Shown here: piece after piece, positions 8,829 through 17,867 of the stretch
Layout: every line of letters starts with the position of its first letter
Numbering within the stretch: the stretch's first letter is position 1
DNA from: an uncultured Eubacteriales bacterium
Lineage (GTDB): Bacteria > Bacillota > Clostridia > Oscillospirales > CAG-272
Assembly: GCA_934393265.1 (NCBI GenBank)
Contig: CAKRQL010000021.1
Location: 1-33,854 of the forward strand
Reading direction: 5' to 3'
Length of the DNA: 33,854 bases
Translations under genes and position numbers: made by a program
The notes under the pieces: generated by a model
Databases searched by the model: none
Told to the model about the DNA's origin: nothing
Seen by the model: only the letters and a program-made list of their open reading frames with translations

Positions 8829-9932
8829 CTACCTCCCGTCGGTTTTATCCGGCGTGTCCTCCCCTTCCGTATTTCCTCCGGGGAGCGCCGCGCTGTCCTT
8901 GCTGCCGTACATTCTCGTGAGCCCGCCGGCGAGCTGAGTTATCATTCCGATGACCTTCTGATAATCCATTCTCTTCGGTCCTATGACACCGACGGCAAAC
9001 CGGCTGCCGCCGACATCGACCTGCTTGAAGATCACCGTCGTGTCGCTCATGACGTCCGACTCATTCTCGGCGCCGATACAGATATTTATTCCGTCCTCGG
9101 TCACCGCGTGCTGTGATATTACATCAAGGAGCTTATCCTTTTCCTCTATCATGGAGAAGAGGTCGCGGACCTTTGAGACATCCGAGTACTCCGGGTACTG
9201 CAGGAGCTTTGTAACTCCCTCGACCTTTATGTCCGCGGTGTCTATCTCGTTCATGGTCTCGTATATCGCCTTTATCGCCGGATGAACCATACCGCCGTAC
9301 TCGCCCATTATCTGCTCGATACGGACTATCAGCGGCATCGTTATCTCGTCGCTCGTAAGATTTACAAGGAAGAGATTGAGAAGATCGGTCAGCCGCTTCA
9401 GCTCCTCCGCAGTTACGGAGAACGGAAGCTGTACAGTCTTTGTCTTGACAAGCTTGTCTGAAATCATCACAACGAGCAGAAAGCTCTTCGGAGTTATCAG
9501 CATGCTGTCATACTTCTCTACCCGCACCTTTCCGGTGCCGGCGTGAAAGGCAATGCCCGTGTAGTTTGTAAACGAAGCCGCGAGCTTCGACGCCTCCGAG
9601 AGAATTTCGTCCATCTCGGTGAGCTTGAAGCGGAGCCGCTCGTTTATCTCGGCTATCTCGTCCTTTGTCGCCGAATACTGTCTTGCGAGAGTATCGACAT
9701 AAAAACGGTAGCCGAGCTCGGAGGGTACCCGCCCCGCAGAGGCGTGGGGCTGTTCGAGATAACCCATTTCCTCGAGCTCCGCCATCTCGTTTCTTATCGT
9801 GGCGGGCGAGCAGGTTATCTGGGCGCTCTGTGAAAGATACTTTGAGCCGACCGGCTCGCCGTTGACTATATGAGCGTCGACGACCGCCTTCAGTATCTGC
9901 ATTTTACGCTGACTGAGCCTTGGGTCTTTCAT
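8829..9932 (-). CDS. hrcA: Heat-inducible transcription repressor HrcA
   Basis: Repressor of 367 residues that binds CIRCE operators and is titrated by unfolded proteins through GroEL. The N-terminal winged helix (about 1-75) shows the family stretch SPATIRNEMAELEEMGYLEQPHAS (written here only as a landmark near residue 43-65: SPATIRNEM...QPHAS), followed by GAF-like and insert domains. The start at 9932 (MKDPRL) follows GAGGGAGGTGCAAC; an ATG nine codons upstream would overlap the operator half-site. First gene of the operon, immediately behind a CIRCE element, so it is autoregulated. The C-terminus ends in a polar, Gly/Asp-rich tail (GGNTEGEDTPDKTDGR) beyond the usual fold. Confidence 0.97.
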   Translation of the reverse strand: MKDPRLSQRKMQILKAVVDAHIVNGEPVGSKYLSQSAQITCSPATIRNEMAELEEMGYLEQPHASAGRVPSELGYRFYVDTLARQYSATKDEIAEINERLRFKLTEMDEILSEASKLAASFTNYTGIAFHAGTGKVRVEKYDSMLITPKSFLLVVMISDKLVKTKTVQLPFSVTAEELKRLTDLLNLFLVNLTSDEITMPLIVRIEQIMGEYGGMVHPAIKAIYETMNEIDTADIKVEGVTKLLQYPEYSDVSKVRDLFSMIEEKDKLLDVISQHAVTEDGINICIGAENESDVMSDTTVIFKQVDVGGSRFAVGVIGPKRMDYQKVIGMITQLAGGLTRMYGSKDSAALPGGNTEGEDTPDKTDGR

Positions 9933-9952
9933 GTTGCACCTCCCTCGAATTT

Positions 9953-9979
9953 TTAGCACTCAACACGGTCAAGTGCTAA
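9953..9979. promoter_or_regulatory. CIRCE operator (HrcA binding site)
   Basis: TTAGCACTC (9953-9961), nine bases, then AAGTGCTAA (9971-9979): the classic CIRCE inverted repeat TTAGCACTC-N9-GAGTGCTAA with a single mismatch in the second arm. It lies in the leader between the promoter and the hrcA start and marks the operon as HrcA-controlled. Confidence 0.97.
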
Positions 9980-9990
9980 CTTTCCTCTAT

Positions 9991-10019
9991 AATATATTCC
10001 TTTTAAGCCACCTTGTCAA
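9991..10019 (-). promoter_or_regulatory. Sigma-A promoter of the hrcA-grpE-dnaK-dnaJ operon
   Basis: On the minus strand a perfect TTGACA (10014-10019) is followed after 17 bases by TATATT (9991-9996). Transcription should begin near 9984, so the CIRCE element lies just downstream of the start point, where bound HrcA would block initiation. Confidence 0.85.
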
Positions 10020-10076
10020 TAGTTTTGGCGAAAAAAGTTGTGAACATTTTGTTAACATTATATATTTGTGAGGTTC

Positions 10077-10085
10077 AAGTGCTAA
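10077..10085. promoter_or_regulatory. Orphan half-CIRCE site
   Basis: AAGTGCTAA at 10077-10085 repeats the second arm of the CIRCE element 106 bases upstream of it, including the two bases before it (TC). No partner arm is present at the right spacing. It may be a decayed second operator or a chance match. Confidence 0.35.
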
Positions 10086-10147
10086 AATGCGACACAAAAA
10101 GAGAGAGCCGCCCGGAGAGCGGAATACCCGCCCGCCGGACAGCCCCC

Positions 10148-10168
10148 GACCGCGCAAGCCGCGCGGTC
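10148..10168 (-). other. Perfect hairpin downstream of the ABC permease gene
   Basis: GACCGCGC (10148-10155) pairs perfectly with GCGCGGTC (10161-10168) across a 5-base loop, about 45 bases past the permease stop codon. There is no T-run right after it on the minus strand, so it is a possible 3'-end stabilizer or weak terminator. Confidence 0.45.
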
Positions 10169-10212
10169 GTCGACAGAAAACCCGTTTTCGTTCTTACCGG
10201 ATATGAAGCCTG

Positions 10213-12207
10213 CTATTCATTGGATTTCAGGCTGGCGTTCATATCCACCCCCACAATCTCACGCCGAAGTATCAGCGTCACAATAAACGTCGCCACAAGC
10301 ACCACCGCCGGAGAGATAAGATAAGCATACCACGGCGCATAATGTGCCGTGCCTATCCCGATTACGGTAAAGACGAGCCGGACGAGGAATGCCCCGACGC
10401 CGAAGCCGATAATAATTCCGACGACGGTATCAACGTAAATCTCGCGGTAAATATAGCCCGAGACCTCGCGGTCGTCGTAGCCGAGAACCATGAGCGTCGC
10501 TATCTCGCGCCGCCGCTCGCTTATGCTTATGCTCGTTATAGTGTAGACCGCGGTCATCGTAAGGAGCACGGCGAAAACGACTATCACCACGGCAAGCCCG
10601 GCGACCACCGCCGACTTTATATCCCCGAACAGGCACTGCCCGAGGAGGGAAACGCCCGCCATGACGAGCCCCATCGAGCCCGCGACCGAGAACACCGTCA
10701 TAAGAAAACGGCTCCTGTACCGAAGGACGTTGCGCGCCGTGGACTTATATCGGAATGACAGACGGTTCCAGATAAAGGGCATACGCTCCAGTATCACCTT
10801 ACGCCCGGCGGGCGGTGCCTTCTGCCGGAGGAGCGACGCCGGCTCTTCATGCGCCATTCCGAGCCCGGATTTCAGCGTCGCGAGAGAGGCGGCAACGACA
10901 ATCACTAAAGCGGATATGAGGAAGAACAGCGGCGACACGACGCCGAGCGCCGCAGGCATCGTGTAGCTGAAGCCGAAAGCGGCATAGACAAATGCGCAGA
11001 GCCCGAGACCGATACACCATCCAACCGCCGCGCCGACGGTGCAGGCGGTGAACACGAAAAGAAGATACTTCCATATAACGCCGCCCGGCGTGTAGCCGAG
11101 GGTGACGAGACAGGCGGTCTGCGCCCGCTCCTCCTCCATGAGGCGGGATATGTTTGAGAGCACGACGAGCGCGCAGATAAGAGAAAACGCGACGAGAAGT
11201 ATCACCGAGAGCGCCGTCACCTTGTCGGCGTATGAAAACAAGGACTTATAGGAGAGGTTATCCGAGAGCGTTATAAACGTTATACCCCCGCGCACCTCGT
11301 CCGCGCTTTTTCCCGAGCCTTCCGCGAGGAGGGAGACTATTTTATCCTCTGCCTCTGTGACGGCATCGTCGTATGAGCGGGAGAACAGCCGCCCCGCCCC
11401 CGGGACGGCGGCGAGGGATATTCCGATCTCCCCGGTCGGGATAATCGGCGCGCTGCCGGCGAGCGGCATTATATCGCTGTACCTCGGGATAACCGACGAG
11501 GGAATATAGAGTATGCCCTCTACCGCGATATATTCCCCGATTGCCGTGTCGCCTATCTCAATATCGGGGGGATTTGTATAGCTCGGCTCTCCCTCAAGGC
11601 TGAATGAGCGCGGGCTCTGAACGATTCCCGCGACGGTGCAGGACACGGCTTTCAGGCTCGAGAGCAGTCCGCGCTCGCTCTCCGTCATTTCCACACCTGC
11701 CTGTGCCGCGAGCTGTGCCATTATATCGGCAAAATCGAGCGTCACGACCTCGCCCGGAGAAAAGGAATACATCTTCTTGTCCGCGCGCTGCGCATAAATG
11801 CCCGTCGTCCCGTCCTCGGGAGCTGTCGTCTCACCCGTCGGGGCGAGCTTATCTACCGTGGACGCAAGCGGGTCGGGAGAAAAGCAGAGACGGACGAGCC
11901 GCCGCTTACCGCCTATATCCATCTCCGCGTCAAACGACATTCCGGCAAAAACGTTCTCTTCGCCGAAATAATTGCGGAGGGCGGCTATCTCATTGTCCGA
12001 AAACCCGGACCGCGAAGTCGAGCGCAGGGTTATATCCGACACGTTTTTTTCATTCTTGTAGTCGCGCGCCGAGTCTCTTATTCTGTCTGCGGAGGAGCCG
12101 ATGCCGAAGGTCAGCCCGACGCTTATCGCGACTATAAAAATTATCGATATAAAGCGCTGAATATTCCTCCCGAACATCCGGCGCACGCATTTAAGATATG
12201 TCCGCAT
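10213..12207 (-). CDS. FtsX/MacB-family ABC transporter permease
   Basis: Membrane subunit of 664 residues. A first membrane helix (about 18-36, ISIIFIVAISVGLTFGIG) is followed by a large extracytoplasmic domain (about 37-330), then two FtsX-like permease modules: helices near 335-360, 380-405 and 420-445, and again near 495-520, 528-555, 595-620 and 630-655. The RRREIATLMVLGYDDREV segment is the usual FtsX coupling loop. The gene starts 3 bases after the ATPase stop; its ribosome site is weak (GAGTGGTGAGAC), suggesting translational coupling. Members move lipids, lipoproteins or peptides, or transmit signals to cell-wall enzymes; the substrate here is unknown. No sensor kinase gene is adjacent, as would be expected for a bacitracin-type system. 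Confidence 0.9.
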   Translation of the reverse strand: MRTYLKCVRRMFGRNIQRFISIIFIVAISVGLTFGIGSSADRIRDSARDYKNEKNVSDITLRSTSRSGFSDNEIAALRNYFGEENVFAGMSFDAEMDIGGKRRLVRLCFSPDPLASTVDKLAPTGETTAPEDGTTGIYAQRADKKMYSFSPGEVVTLDFADIMAQLAAQAGVEMTESERGLLSSLKAVSCTVAGIVQSPRSFSLEGEPSYTNPPDIEIGDTAIGEYIAVEGILYIPSSVIPRYSDIMPLAGSAPIIPTGEIGISLAAVPGAGRLFSRSYDDAVTEAEDKIVSLLAEGSGKSADEVRGGITFITLSDNLSYKSLFSYADKVTALSVILLVAFSLICALVVLSNISRLMEEERAQTACLVTLGYTPGGVIWKYLLFVFTACTVGAAVGWCIGLGLCAFVYAAFGFSYTMPAALGVVSPLFFLISALVIVVAASLATLKSGLGMAHEEPASLLRQKAPPAGRKVILERMPFIWNRLSFRYKSTARNVLRYRSRFLMTVFSVAGSMGLVMAGVSLLGQCLFGDIKSAVVAGLAVVIVVFAVLLTMTAVYTITSISISERRREIATLMVLGYDDREVSGYIYREIYVDTVVGIIIGFGVGAFLVRLVFTVIGIGTAHYAPWYAYLISPAVVLVATFIVTLILRREIVGVDMNASLKSNE

Positions 12208-12210
12208 GTC

Positions 12211-12912
12211 TCACCACTCAATTCTTTCCGCCGGGAGGGGCGCGGGATTTATGCTCACCGACTCCACAGTCCCGGAGCGGAGGCGTATCACCCTGTCCGC
12301 CATACCGGCTATCGCCTGGTTATGTGTGACTATTATGACCGTGCGCCCGTCCCGGCGGGAGGCGGCGTCGAGGAGCGAGAGGACGGTCTTTCCCGTCCTG
12401 TAATCGAGTGCCCCCGTCGGCTCATCGCACAGGAGTATCTTCGGGTTCTTTGCTATCGCCCGCGCTATCGACACGCGCTGCTGCTCTCCGCCGGAGAGCT
12501 GTGCCGGAAAATTCGCGAGCCGCTCGCCGAGCCCGACATCACGGAGCACCCGCTCCGGGTCGAGGTGATCCTTGCATATCTCGACGGCTATCTCCACGTT
12601 TTCAAGTGCGGTGAGGTTCGGCATAAGGTTATAGAACTGAAATACAAAGCCGACGTCCCGCCGCCTGTAATCGCAGAGCCCACGGCGGTCGAGCGAGGTT
12701 ATATCCCGCCCGTCAAGCACTATTTTCCCGTCGCTCGCCGAGTCCATTCCGCCGAGGAGGTTTAAGAGCGTCGTCTTGCCCGCGCCGGACGAGCCGAGAA
12801 TGACGACGAGCTCACCCGCCTCCGCCGAAAAGCTCACGTTGCGCAGCGCCTGTGTCACAAGAGTGCCGCTCGTATATATTTTTCCGACCCCGGAAAGCTC
12901 AAGATAGCTCAT
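12211..12912 (-). CDS. ABC transporter ATP-binding protein (MacB/LolD type)
   Basis: ATPase of 233 residues driving the neighbouring permease. Walker A is GSSGAGKTT (40-48), the Q-loop is FVFQFYNLMPNLT, the signature is LSGGEQQRVSIARA, Walker B is ILLCDEPTGALD and the switch His is in IIVTHNQAIA. The DEPTGALD form is characteristic of the MacB/LolD/FtsE subfamily. The start follows CACGGAGGTAAT. It is first in a two-gene operon. Confidence 0.95.
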   Translation of the reverse strand: MSYLELSGVGKIYTSGTLVTQALRNVSFSAEAGELVVILGSSGAGKTTLLNLLGGMDSASDGKIVLDGRDITSLDRRGLCDYRRRDVGFVFQFYNLMPNLTALENVEIAVEICKDHLDPERVLRDVGLGERLANFPAQLSGGEQQRVSIARAIAKNPKILLCDEPTGALDYRTGKTVLSLLDAASRRDGRTVIIVTHNQAIAGMADRVIRLRSGTVESVSINPAPLPAERIEW

Positions 12913-12965
12913 ATTACCTCCGTGCGCCCGCGGCGCATACTATAAAATTTATCTTATGCATATAA

Positions 12966-12974
12966 ATTATAACA
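12966..12974 (-). promoter_or_regulatory. Extended -10 promoter of the ABC operon
   Basis: On the minus strand TGTTATAAT gives a perfect -10 hexamer (12966-12971) with a TGn extension; no good -35 is present at 17 bases. It lies in an AT-rich stretch about 55 bases upstream of the ATPase start. Confidence 0.5.
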
Positions 12975-13024
12975 TTAAAGAAAGAAGTAATGTATTAACT
13001 CATTATTAATTTATTGAAATTTAT

Positions 13025-13062
13025 TTATAAAAAGGGGGCTGCCCCGATAATACGGGACAGCC
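13025..13062 (-). terminator. Terminator of the suf operon
   Basis: On the minus strand a 10-bp stem (13053-13062 with 13037-13046, one G-U pair) and a 6-base loop are followed by CCCTTTTTATAAAT. It lies 22 bases past the sufU stop codon. Confidence 0.88.
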
Positions 13063-13084
13063 GCGACGCATTTTTGCCGTCGGA

Positions 13085-13525
13085 TTACTTCTTTTCCTCC
13101 CCCCGCCCGGTGAGCGCCTCCTTCATGGTCCGCCAGCCGAGCATGGCGCACTTCACCCGCGCGGGCATGTGCGATATATCGCGGAGCGCGGACGCCTCCT
13201 CAAGCGAGCTTATCTCCTCCTCGCTCGCCTCGCCGCGTATCATGCGCATAAAAATATCCGCGAGGCGGAGAGCCTCCTCCTTGCGTTTCCCTATTATCAT
13301 TCCGAGCATAATATCGACGGACGCCTGTGATATTGCGCACCCGTCACCGAGAAATGCCCCGTCGACTATCATATCTCCCTCGGTCTTTAATTTCAGCTGT
13401 ATCTCATCCCCGCAGCTCGGGTTCACGCCGTCGAGCACTATGTCAGCCCCCGGCAGATCGCGCCGGAAATCCGGGCGCAGATTATGCTCGGTCAGTATCT
13501 CGTTATAAAAGCTGTTAGTCTGCAT
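13085..13525 (-). CDS. sufU: Iron-sulfur assembly protein SufU
   Basis: Protein of 146 residues that accepts sulfur from SufS as a zinc-dependent sulfurtransferase in Gram-positive Suf systems. The three ligand cysteines stand in the family motifs: Cys38 in NPSCGDE, Cys63 in GDGCAIS and Cys126 in ARVKCAMLGW; Asp40 is the usual fourth ligand. The insert between the second and third cysteines that separates SufU from IscU is present. It overlaps the end of sufS by 11 bases and is the last gene before the terminator. Confidence 0.95.
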   Translation of the reverse strand: MQTNSFYNEILTEHNLRPDFRRDLPGADIVLDGVNPSCGDEIQLKLKTEGDMIVDGAFLGDGCAISQASVDIMLGMIIGKRKEEALRLADIFMRMIRGEASEEEISSLEEASALRDISHMPARVKCAMLGWRTMKEALTGRGEEKK

Positions 13526-14726
13526 ATCCCATTCTCTCCCTCACCGTCGAAAGAACCGACAGAAATCTGTCCGCGTCCTCCCTCGTGTTATAAAATGCGA
13601 AGCTCGCCCGCACGCTCGAGCGGCAGCCGAGGAAATTAAGCAGCGGCTGTGCACAGTGGTGCCCAGCGCGGACGCACACCCCCTCCGACGCCATTATTTC
13701 TCCTATGTCATGCGGATGCACGCCCTCTACCGTAAAGGTTATTATTCCGCGGTGCTCCTCCGCCTTATCAGAGCCTAAAATGTGTACACGGGGTATGGCT
13801 TTCATTTTTTCAAAGGTGTACTTTGTGACCTCAGACTCAAGTCTTTCTATCTCCGGAAAGCCTATACTCTCGACGTATTCTATCGCCGCCCTGAGCCCCA
13901 CGGCACCGGCGGCATTCACCGTCCCCGCCTCAAGCCTGTGCGGGAGCTCGGAAAAGGTGGCGTCGTAGCGTGAGACCGAATCTATCATCTCGCCGCCCGT
14001 CATGAACGGCGGCATTGCGTCAAGGAGCTCGTATCTTCCGTACAGCACGCCTATCCCCATAGGACCGTAGAGCTTATGACCGGAAAAGGCGAAGAAGTCC
14101 GCTCCGATATCCCGGACGTCCACCGGCATGTGCGGCGTGCTCTGCGCCCCGTCGATAACGGCGACAGCCCCGACGGAATGTGCCATTCTGCACACCTCCT
14201 TCACCGGGTTCACCCGTCCAAGCACGTTTGACACCTGCGTCATGGCGACGAGCCTTGTCTTTTCGTTTATCTGCGCTCTTATCTTTTCCGTGTCAAAGCT
14301 TCCGTCCGGCTCACATTCCATAAACCGGAGGGTCGCCCCGGTTTTTCTCGCCGCCGTCTGCCACGGCAGAAGATTGCTGTGATGCTCGGCTATCGAAACG
14401 AGTATCTCGTCCCCGGGACATAGCCTTTCCATAGCGTAGCTGTAAGCGACGAGATTTAAGCTCTCGGTCGTATTGCGGGTGAAGATTATCTCTTCCGCGC
14501 GGGCGGCACCTATAAAGCGGCGCACCGCCTCCCTCGCCCCCTCGACAGCCCCGGTAGCCTCGACGCTCAGGTCGTACAGCCCGCGGAGCGGGTTGGCGTT
14601 ATGCCTCTTATAAAATTCCTCCTCCGCGGCGATGACCGCCGCGGGTCTCTGCGACGTCGCCGCCGAGTCAAGGTAGCTGACATTTCTCTCCGAAAATATC
14701 GGAAAATCCGCTCTCAGATCACGCAT
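13515..14726 (-). CDS. sufS: Cysteine desulfurase SufS
   Basis: PLP enzyme of 403 residues that takes sulfur from L-cysteine and passes it to SufU. The PLP lysine is in FSGHKLYGP, the substrate-side histidine in SIAEHHSNLLPW and the catalytic cysteine (about Cys358) in RAGHHCAQPLL, which marks group II (SufS/CsdA) enzymes. The ATG at 14726 (MRDLRADFP) is chosen because AACGGAGGGACGGCAG precedes it; a longer frame opens at 14768 without a site. It overlaps the sufD stop by 8 bases and sufU by 11, so translation is coupled. Confidence 0.96.
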   Translation of the reverse strand: MRDLRADFPIFSERNVSYLDSAATSQRPAAVIAAEEEFYKRHNANPLRGLYDLSVEATGAVEGAREAVRRFIGAARAEEIIFTRNTTESLNLVAYSYAMERLCPGDEILVSIAEHHSNLLPWQTAARKTGATLRFMECEPDGSFDTEKIRAQINEKTRLVAMTQVSNVLGRVNPVKEVCRMAHSVGAVAVIDGAQSTPHMPVDVRDIGADFFAFSGHKLYGPMGIGVLYGRYELLDAMPPFMTGGEMIDSVSRYDATFSELPHRLEAGTVNAAGAVGLRAAIEYVESIGFPEIERLESEVTKYTFEKMKAIPRVHILGSDKAEEHRGIITFTVEGVHPHDIGEIMASEGVCVRAGHHCAQPLLNFLGCRSSVRASFAFYNTREDADRFLSVLSTVRERMGYAD

Positions 14727-15663
14727 CTGCCGTCCCTCCGTTTTCAGGTGAGCAGAGAAGAGCGTCAAGTGCCGACATAACGGCGCCGGAGTACTCCTCG
14801 TCCCCGGAGAGCGACGCCACGCGGACTATCGCCGCGCGCGCCATTATGCGCTCCGCCTCCCCGCGGGATATTCCGCGGCTCTCAAAATAGAAGAGCGTCG
14901 GCTCATCGAGCTCTCCGACCGTCGCGCCGTGTGTTCCCTCGACGTTCTCCTCCGCGCAGAGGATAACCGGCAGGGTCTTGTTCTCCGCCCCCTCGCCAAG
15001 GAGTAGAACCGTCTCGTTCTCCGCCCCGTGCGAGCCGGAGCAGCCTTTTTTGAAGTCGATAGTCCCGCAGAAATTCTTCTTTGCGGAATCTGTCAGCGCG
15101 CCGGAGGCGTCTATTCTGCACTCTGTATTCTTACCGGTATGCTCCACCGTAAGATTTACGTTTATCCTGTTTTCTCCCCGGCAGAGATAGCCGATGTCGG
15201 AGGAGAATGAGGAGCCGTCGCCTGCAAGAGCGCAGTGCGTGTCGGCATATATATCCCCGTCGCCGAGTGTCGCGGTGATAAAGGAAACCTCCGCCCCGCT
15301 ACCGAGCATAAGCTCGCTCTCATGGCGCAGCACAGCGCCCGAGCCGGGTACAAACAGCTGTAAAACCCGCACCCGTGTATCACTTTCGGCGTTAATTTCA
15401 AGCGTCGTAAGAAAATCATCGTCCCCGCGGACGGTCTCAATGAGCGTGATATTCTCGCCCGGTCTTGTATCGAGAGCTATCCTTTTTTGCGAATATCTGC
15501 CCTCCGGCGAGGATGTAACCGAGAGCCGCCCCGCGCTCTTGTCGGCGGGGAGCGAGAGCCGCGTCTCAGAGAGCTCCGTTCCCTCTCCCCACTCTATTTT
15601 TGCGCCGTTTACGCCGAGGAAATTCCATGTCCGGCTCGCCGGTCTGTTTACGGTAATATTCAT
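14719..15663 (-). CDS. sufD: Fe-S scaffold component SufD (short form)
   Basis: Protein of 314 residues related to SufB by fold and partner of the SufBCD scaffold. The right-handed beta-helix core and the C-terminal helical SufC-binding part (near 270-305, EPTLFYFESRGISRGEAERIMARAAI as landmark: FYFESRGIS) are recognizable; the conserved GATVG...L.FY pattern is present. It is shorter than typical SufD (about 400-450) because the N-terminal helical region is nearly absent. It begins 15 bases after sufB, behind AAGGGGGAAT. Confidence 0.9.
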   Translation of the reverse strand: MNITVNRPASRTWNFLGVNGAKIEWGEGTELSETRLSLPADKSAGRLSVTSSPEGRYSQKRIALDTRPGENITLIETVRGDDDFLTTLEINAESDTRVRVLQLFVPGSGAVLRHESELMLGSGAEVSFITATLGDGDIYADTHCALAGDGSSFSSDIGYLCRGENRINVNLTVEHTGKNTECRIDASGALTDSAKKNFCGTIDFKKGCSGSHGAENETVLLLGEGAENKTLPVILCAEENVEGTHGATVGELDEPTLFYFESRGISRGEAERIMARAAIVRVASLSGDEEYSGAVMSALDALLCSPENGGTADA

Positions 15664-15678
15664 ATCCGAAATTCCCCC

Positions 15679-17091
15679 TTAACCTATGCTGCCCTTCATC
15701 TCGAGACGGATAAGATTGTTCATCTCAACCGCATACTCGAGCGGCAGCTCCTTTGATACGTTATCCGCAAAGCCCGAGACAATGAGGGCGCGCGCGTCCT
15801 CCTCGCTCATTCCGCGGCTCATGAGGTAGAACACCGTCTCGCCGCTGATGCTCCCTATCTTCGCCTCGTGCCCTACGTTTGATTTTCTCTCTCTTATATC
15901 TATCGCGGGGATAGTGTCGGAGCGGGACTCCGAGTCCAGCATAAGCGACTGGCAGGAAACGGAGGACTTCGCCCCCTCTGCTCCCTTGTTCACTACGACC
16001 GAGCTTCTGAATGTGCTTATTCCGCCGCTCTTGCTTATCGAGCGGGTGTTCATATAGGAGGTTGTGTTCTTTCCGATATGCACGACCTTTGCCCCGGTAT
16101 CGAGATTCTGCCCCGCGCCGGCAAAGGTGACGCCGGTGAACTCCATGCCGGAGTTATCGCCCTTAAGAACGCTCATCGGATACAGGCACCCGACGTGCGA
16201 GCCGAAGGAGCCGGAGACCCATTCGATTCTTCCGCCCTCCTCGACGAGCGCGCGCTTTGTATTGAGGTTATACATATTCTTCGACCAGTTTTCGATAGTA
16301 GAATAGCGGAGCTTTGCATTTTTCTTCACGTAGAGCTCAACGCACCCGGCGTGCAGATTTGCGACGTTGTATTTCGGCGCGGAGCACCCCTCGATAAAAT
16401 GCAGGCTTGCCCCCTCGTCGACTATTATCAGCGTGTGCTCGAACTGTCCCGCTCCTTTTGCATTAAGACGGAAGTAGGACTGCAGAGGTATCGAAACCTG
16501 CACTCCTTTCGGCACGTATACGAACGAGCCGCCCGACCATACCGCCCCGTGCAGAGCCGCGAACTTGTGGTCCCGCGGGGTGACGAGCTTCATGAAATAT
16601 TTCCTCACCATGTCGGCATATTCGCCCTTCATGGCACTCTCCATATCGGTATAAACGACGCCCTCTGCCGCGACCTCCTCGCGCACGTTGTGATACACGA
16701 GCTCGGAGTCATACTGCGCCCCCACACCGGCGAGCGACTTGCGCTCCGCCTCCGGGATTCCGAGCCGCTCGAAGGTCTCCTTTATGTCTTTCGGCACGTT
16801 CTTCCAGTCGTTCTGCATTTTCGTGTTCGGGCGGACGTAGGTTGCGATATTCTCCATGTCGAGCCCCTCGAGCGACGGACCCCAGTCCGGCACCGGGAGC
16901 TGATTGTATATCTGGAGCGACCGAAGCCTGAACTGCTGCATCCAGACGGGGTCTCCCTTCTCCTTTGAGAGCCTGTCGACTATCTCCGGGGTGAGCCCGG
17001 ACTCCATGCGATAGGCGTCGCGCTCCTCGTCGCGGATGTCATAGACGCTCCTGTCTATGTCCTCGACCTGACTTTTTTCTCTTGCTTCCAC
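15679..17091 (-). CDS. sufB: Fe-S cluster scaffold SufB
   Basis: Central scaffold on which the Fe-S cluster is built, 470 residues, the normal length. Family landmarks include KFAALHGAVWSGGSFVYVPKGV near 178-199 (landmark: SGGSFVYVPKGV), YSTIENWSKNMYNLNTKRA, NTTSYMNTRSISK and the C-terminal GHEAKIGSISGETVFYLMSRG motif (landmark: HEAKIGSIS). The start is GTG at 17091, behind ACGGAGGGTGTC and 11 bases after sufC ends. Second structural gene of the operon. Confidence 0.98.
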   Translation of the reverse strand: MEAREKSQVEDIDRSVYDIRDEERDAYRMESGLTPEIVDRLSKEKGDPVWMQQFRLRSLQIYNQLPVPDWGPSLEGLDMENIATYVRPNTKMQNDWKNVPKDIKETFERLGIPEAERKSLAGVGAQYDSELVYHNVREEVAAEGVVYTDMESAMKGEYADMVRKYFMKLVTPRDHKFAALHGAVWSGGSFVYVPKGVQVSIPLQSYFRLNAKGAGQFEHTLIIVDEGASLHFIEGCSAPKYNVANLHAGCVELYVKKNAKLRYSTIENWSKNMYNLNTKRALVEEGGRIEWVSGSFGSHVGCLYPMSVLKGDNSGMEFTGVTFAGAGQNLDTGAKVVHIGKNTTSYMNTRSISKSGGISTFRSSVVVNKGAEGAKSSVSCQSLMLDSESRSDTIPAIDIRERKSNVGHEAKIGSISGETVFYLMSRGMSEEDARALIVSGFADNVSKELPLEYAVEMNNLIRLEMKGSIG

Positions 17092-17102
17092 GACACCCTC
17101 CG

Positions 17103-17846
17103 TCAGTCGGCAACAGCCGAAAATCCGCGCTCGTTTATAAGGTCTACAAGCTCCGCGCCGCCTGTCCTTACAATGACGCCGCCCTCCATAACGTGCGTCC
17201 TGTCGACCGTGAGAGCCTCAAGTATACGTGTCGAGTGCGTGATTATGAGCAGTGAGCCGCCGACGCGGTCTCGATAGAGCCTCACTCCCTCTGACACGGT
17301 GCGCACCGCGTCCACGTCAAGCCCGGAGTCGGTCTCGTCAAGAATGGCGAGCCGGGGCTCAAGCATAAGCATCTGAAGTATCTCCGCTTTCTTCTTCTCT
17401 CCGCCGGAAAATCCGACGTTCAGATCCCTCTCGGCGTACGACTCGTCCATATTGAGAAGCTTCATAGTCTCGGAGAGCTTCTTCTTGAAGTCCCAGAGCC
17501 GGAGCTTGTTCCCCCGCTCCTCAAGAGCACCGCGTATGAATGCGGAGAGCGTCACCCCCGGTATCTCCGGCGGGTTCTGGAACGAGAGGAATATTCCCGC
17601 CCTCGCCCGCTCGTTGACCGGCATTTCGGTTATATCCCTGCCGTCAAAAATTATCCGCCCGGAATTTACCGTGTACATCGGATTTCCGGTTATCGCATAT
17701 CCGAGCGTGGATTTTCCGGTTCCGTTCGGACCCATGAGAACATGCGTCTCATCCGAGCCGACAGAGAGGTTCACCCCGTGGAGTATCTCCTTTTCTCCGA
17801 CGCTCACGTGCAGTCCCTCGATTTTCAAAAGCTCCTTGTTTTTCAT
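17103..17846 (-). CDS. sufC: Suf ATPase SufC
   Basis: ABC-type ATPase of 247 residues, soluble, forming the SufBC2D scaffold. Walker A GPNGTGKST (near 39), the SufC-typical FSGGEKKKAEILQ signature and Walker B LAILDETDSGLD are all seen; DETDSGLD separates SufC from transport ATPases. The start follows ACGGAGATACGATAT, 21 bases after the Rrf2 regulator gene. Confidence 0.98.
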   Translation of the reverse strand: MKNKELLKIEGLHVSVGEKEILHGVNLSVGSDETHVLMGPNGTGKSTLGYAITGNPMYTVNSGRIIFDGRDITEMPVNERARAGIFLSFQNPPEIPGVTLSAFIRGALEERGNKLRLWDFKKKLSETMKLLNMDESYAERDLNVGFSGGEKKKAEILQMLMLEPRLAILDETDSGLDVDAVRTVSEGVRLYRDRVGGSLLIITHSTRILEALTVDRTHVMEGGVIVRTGGAELVDLINERGFSAVAD

Positions 17847-17867
17847 ATATCGTATCTCCGTTGTTTT

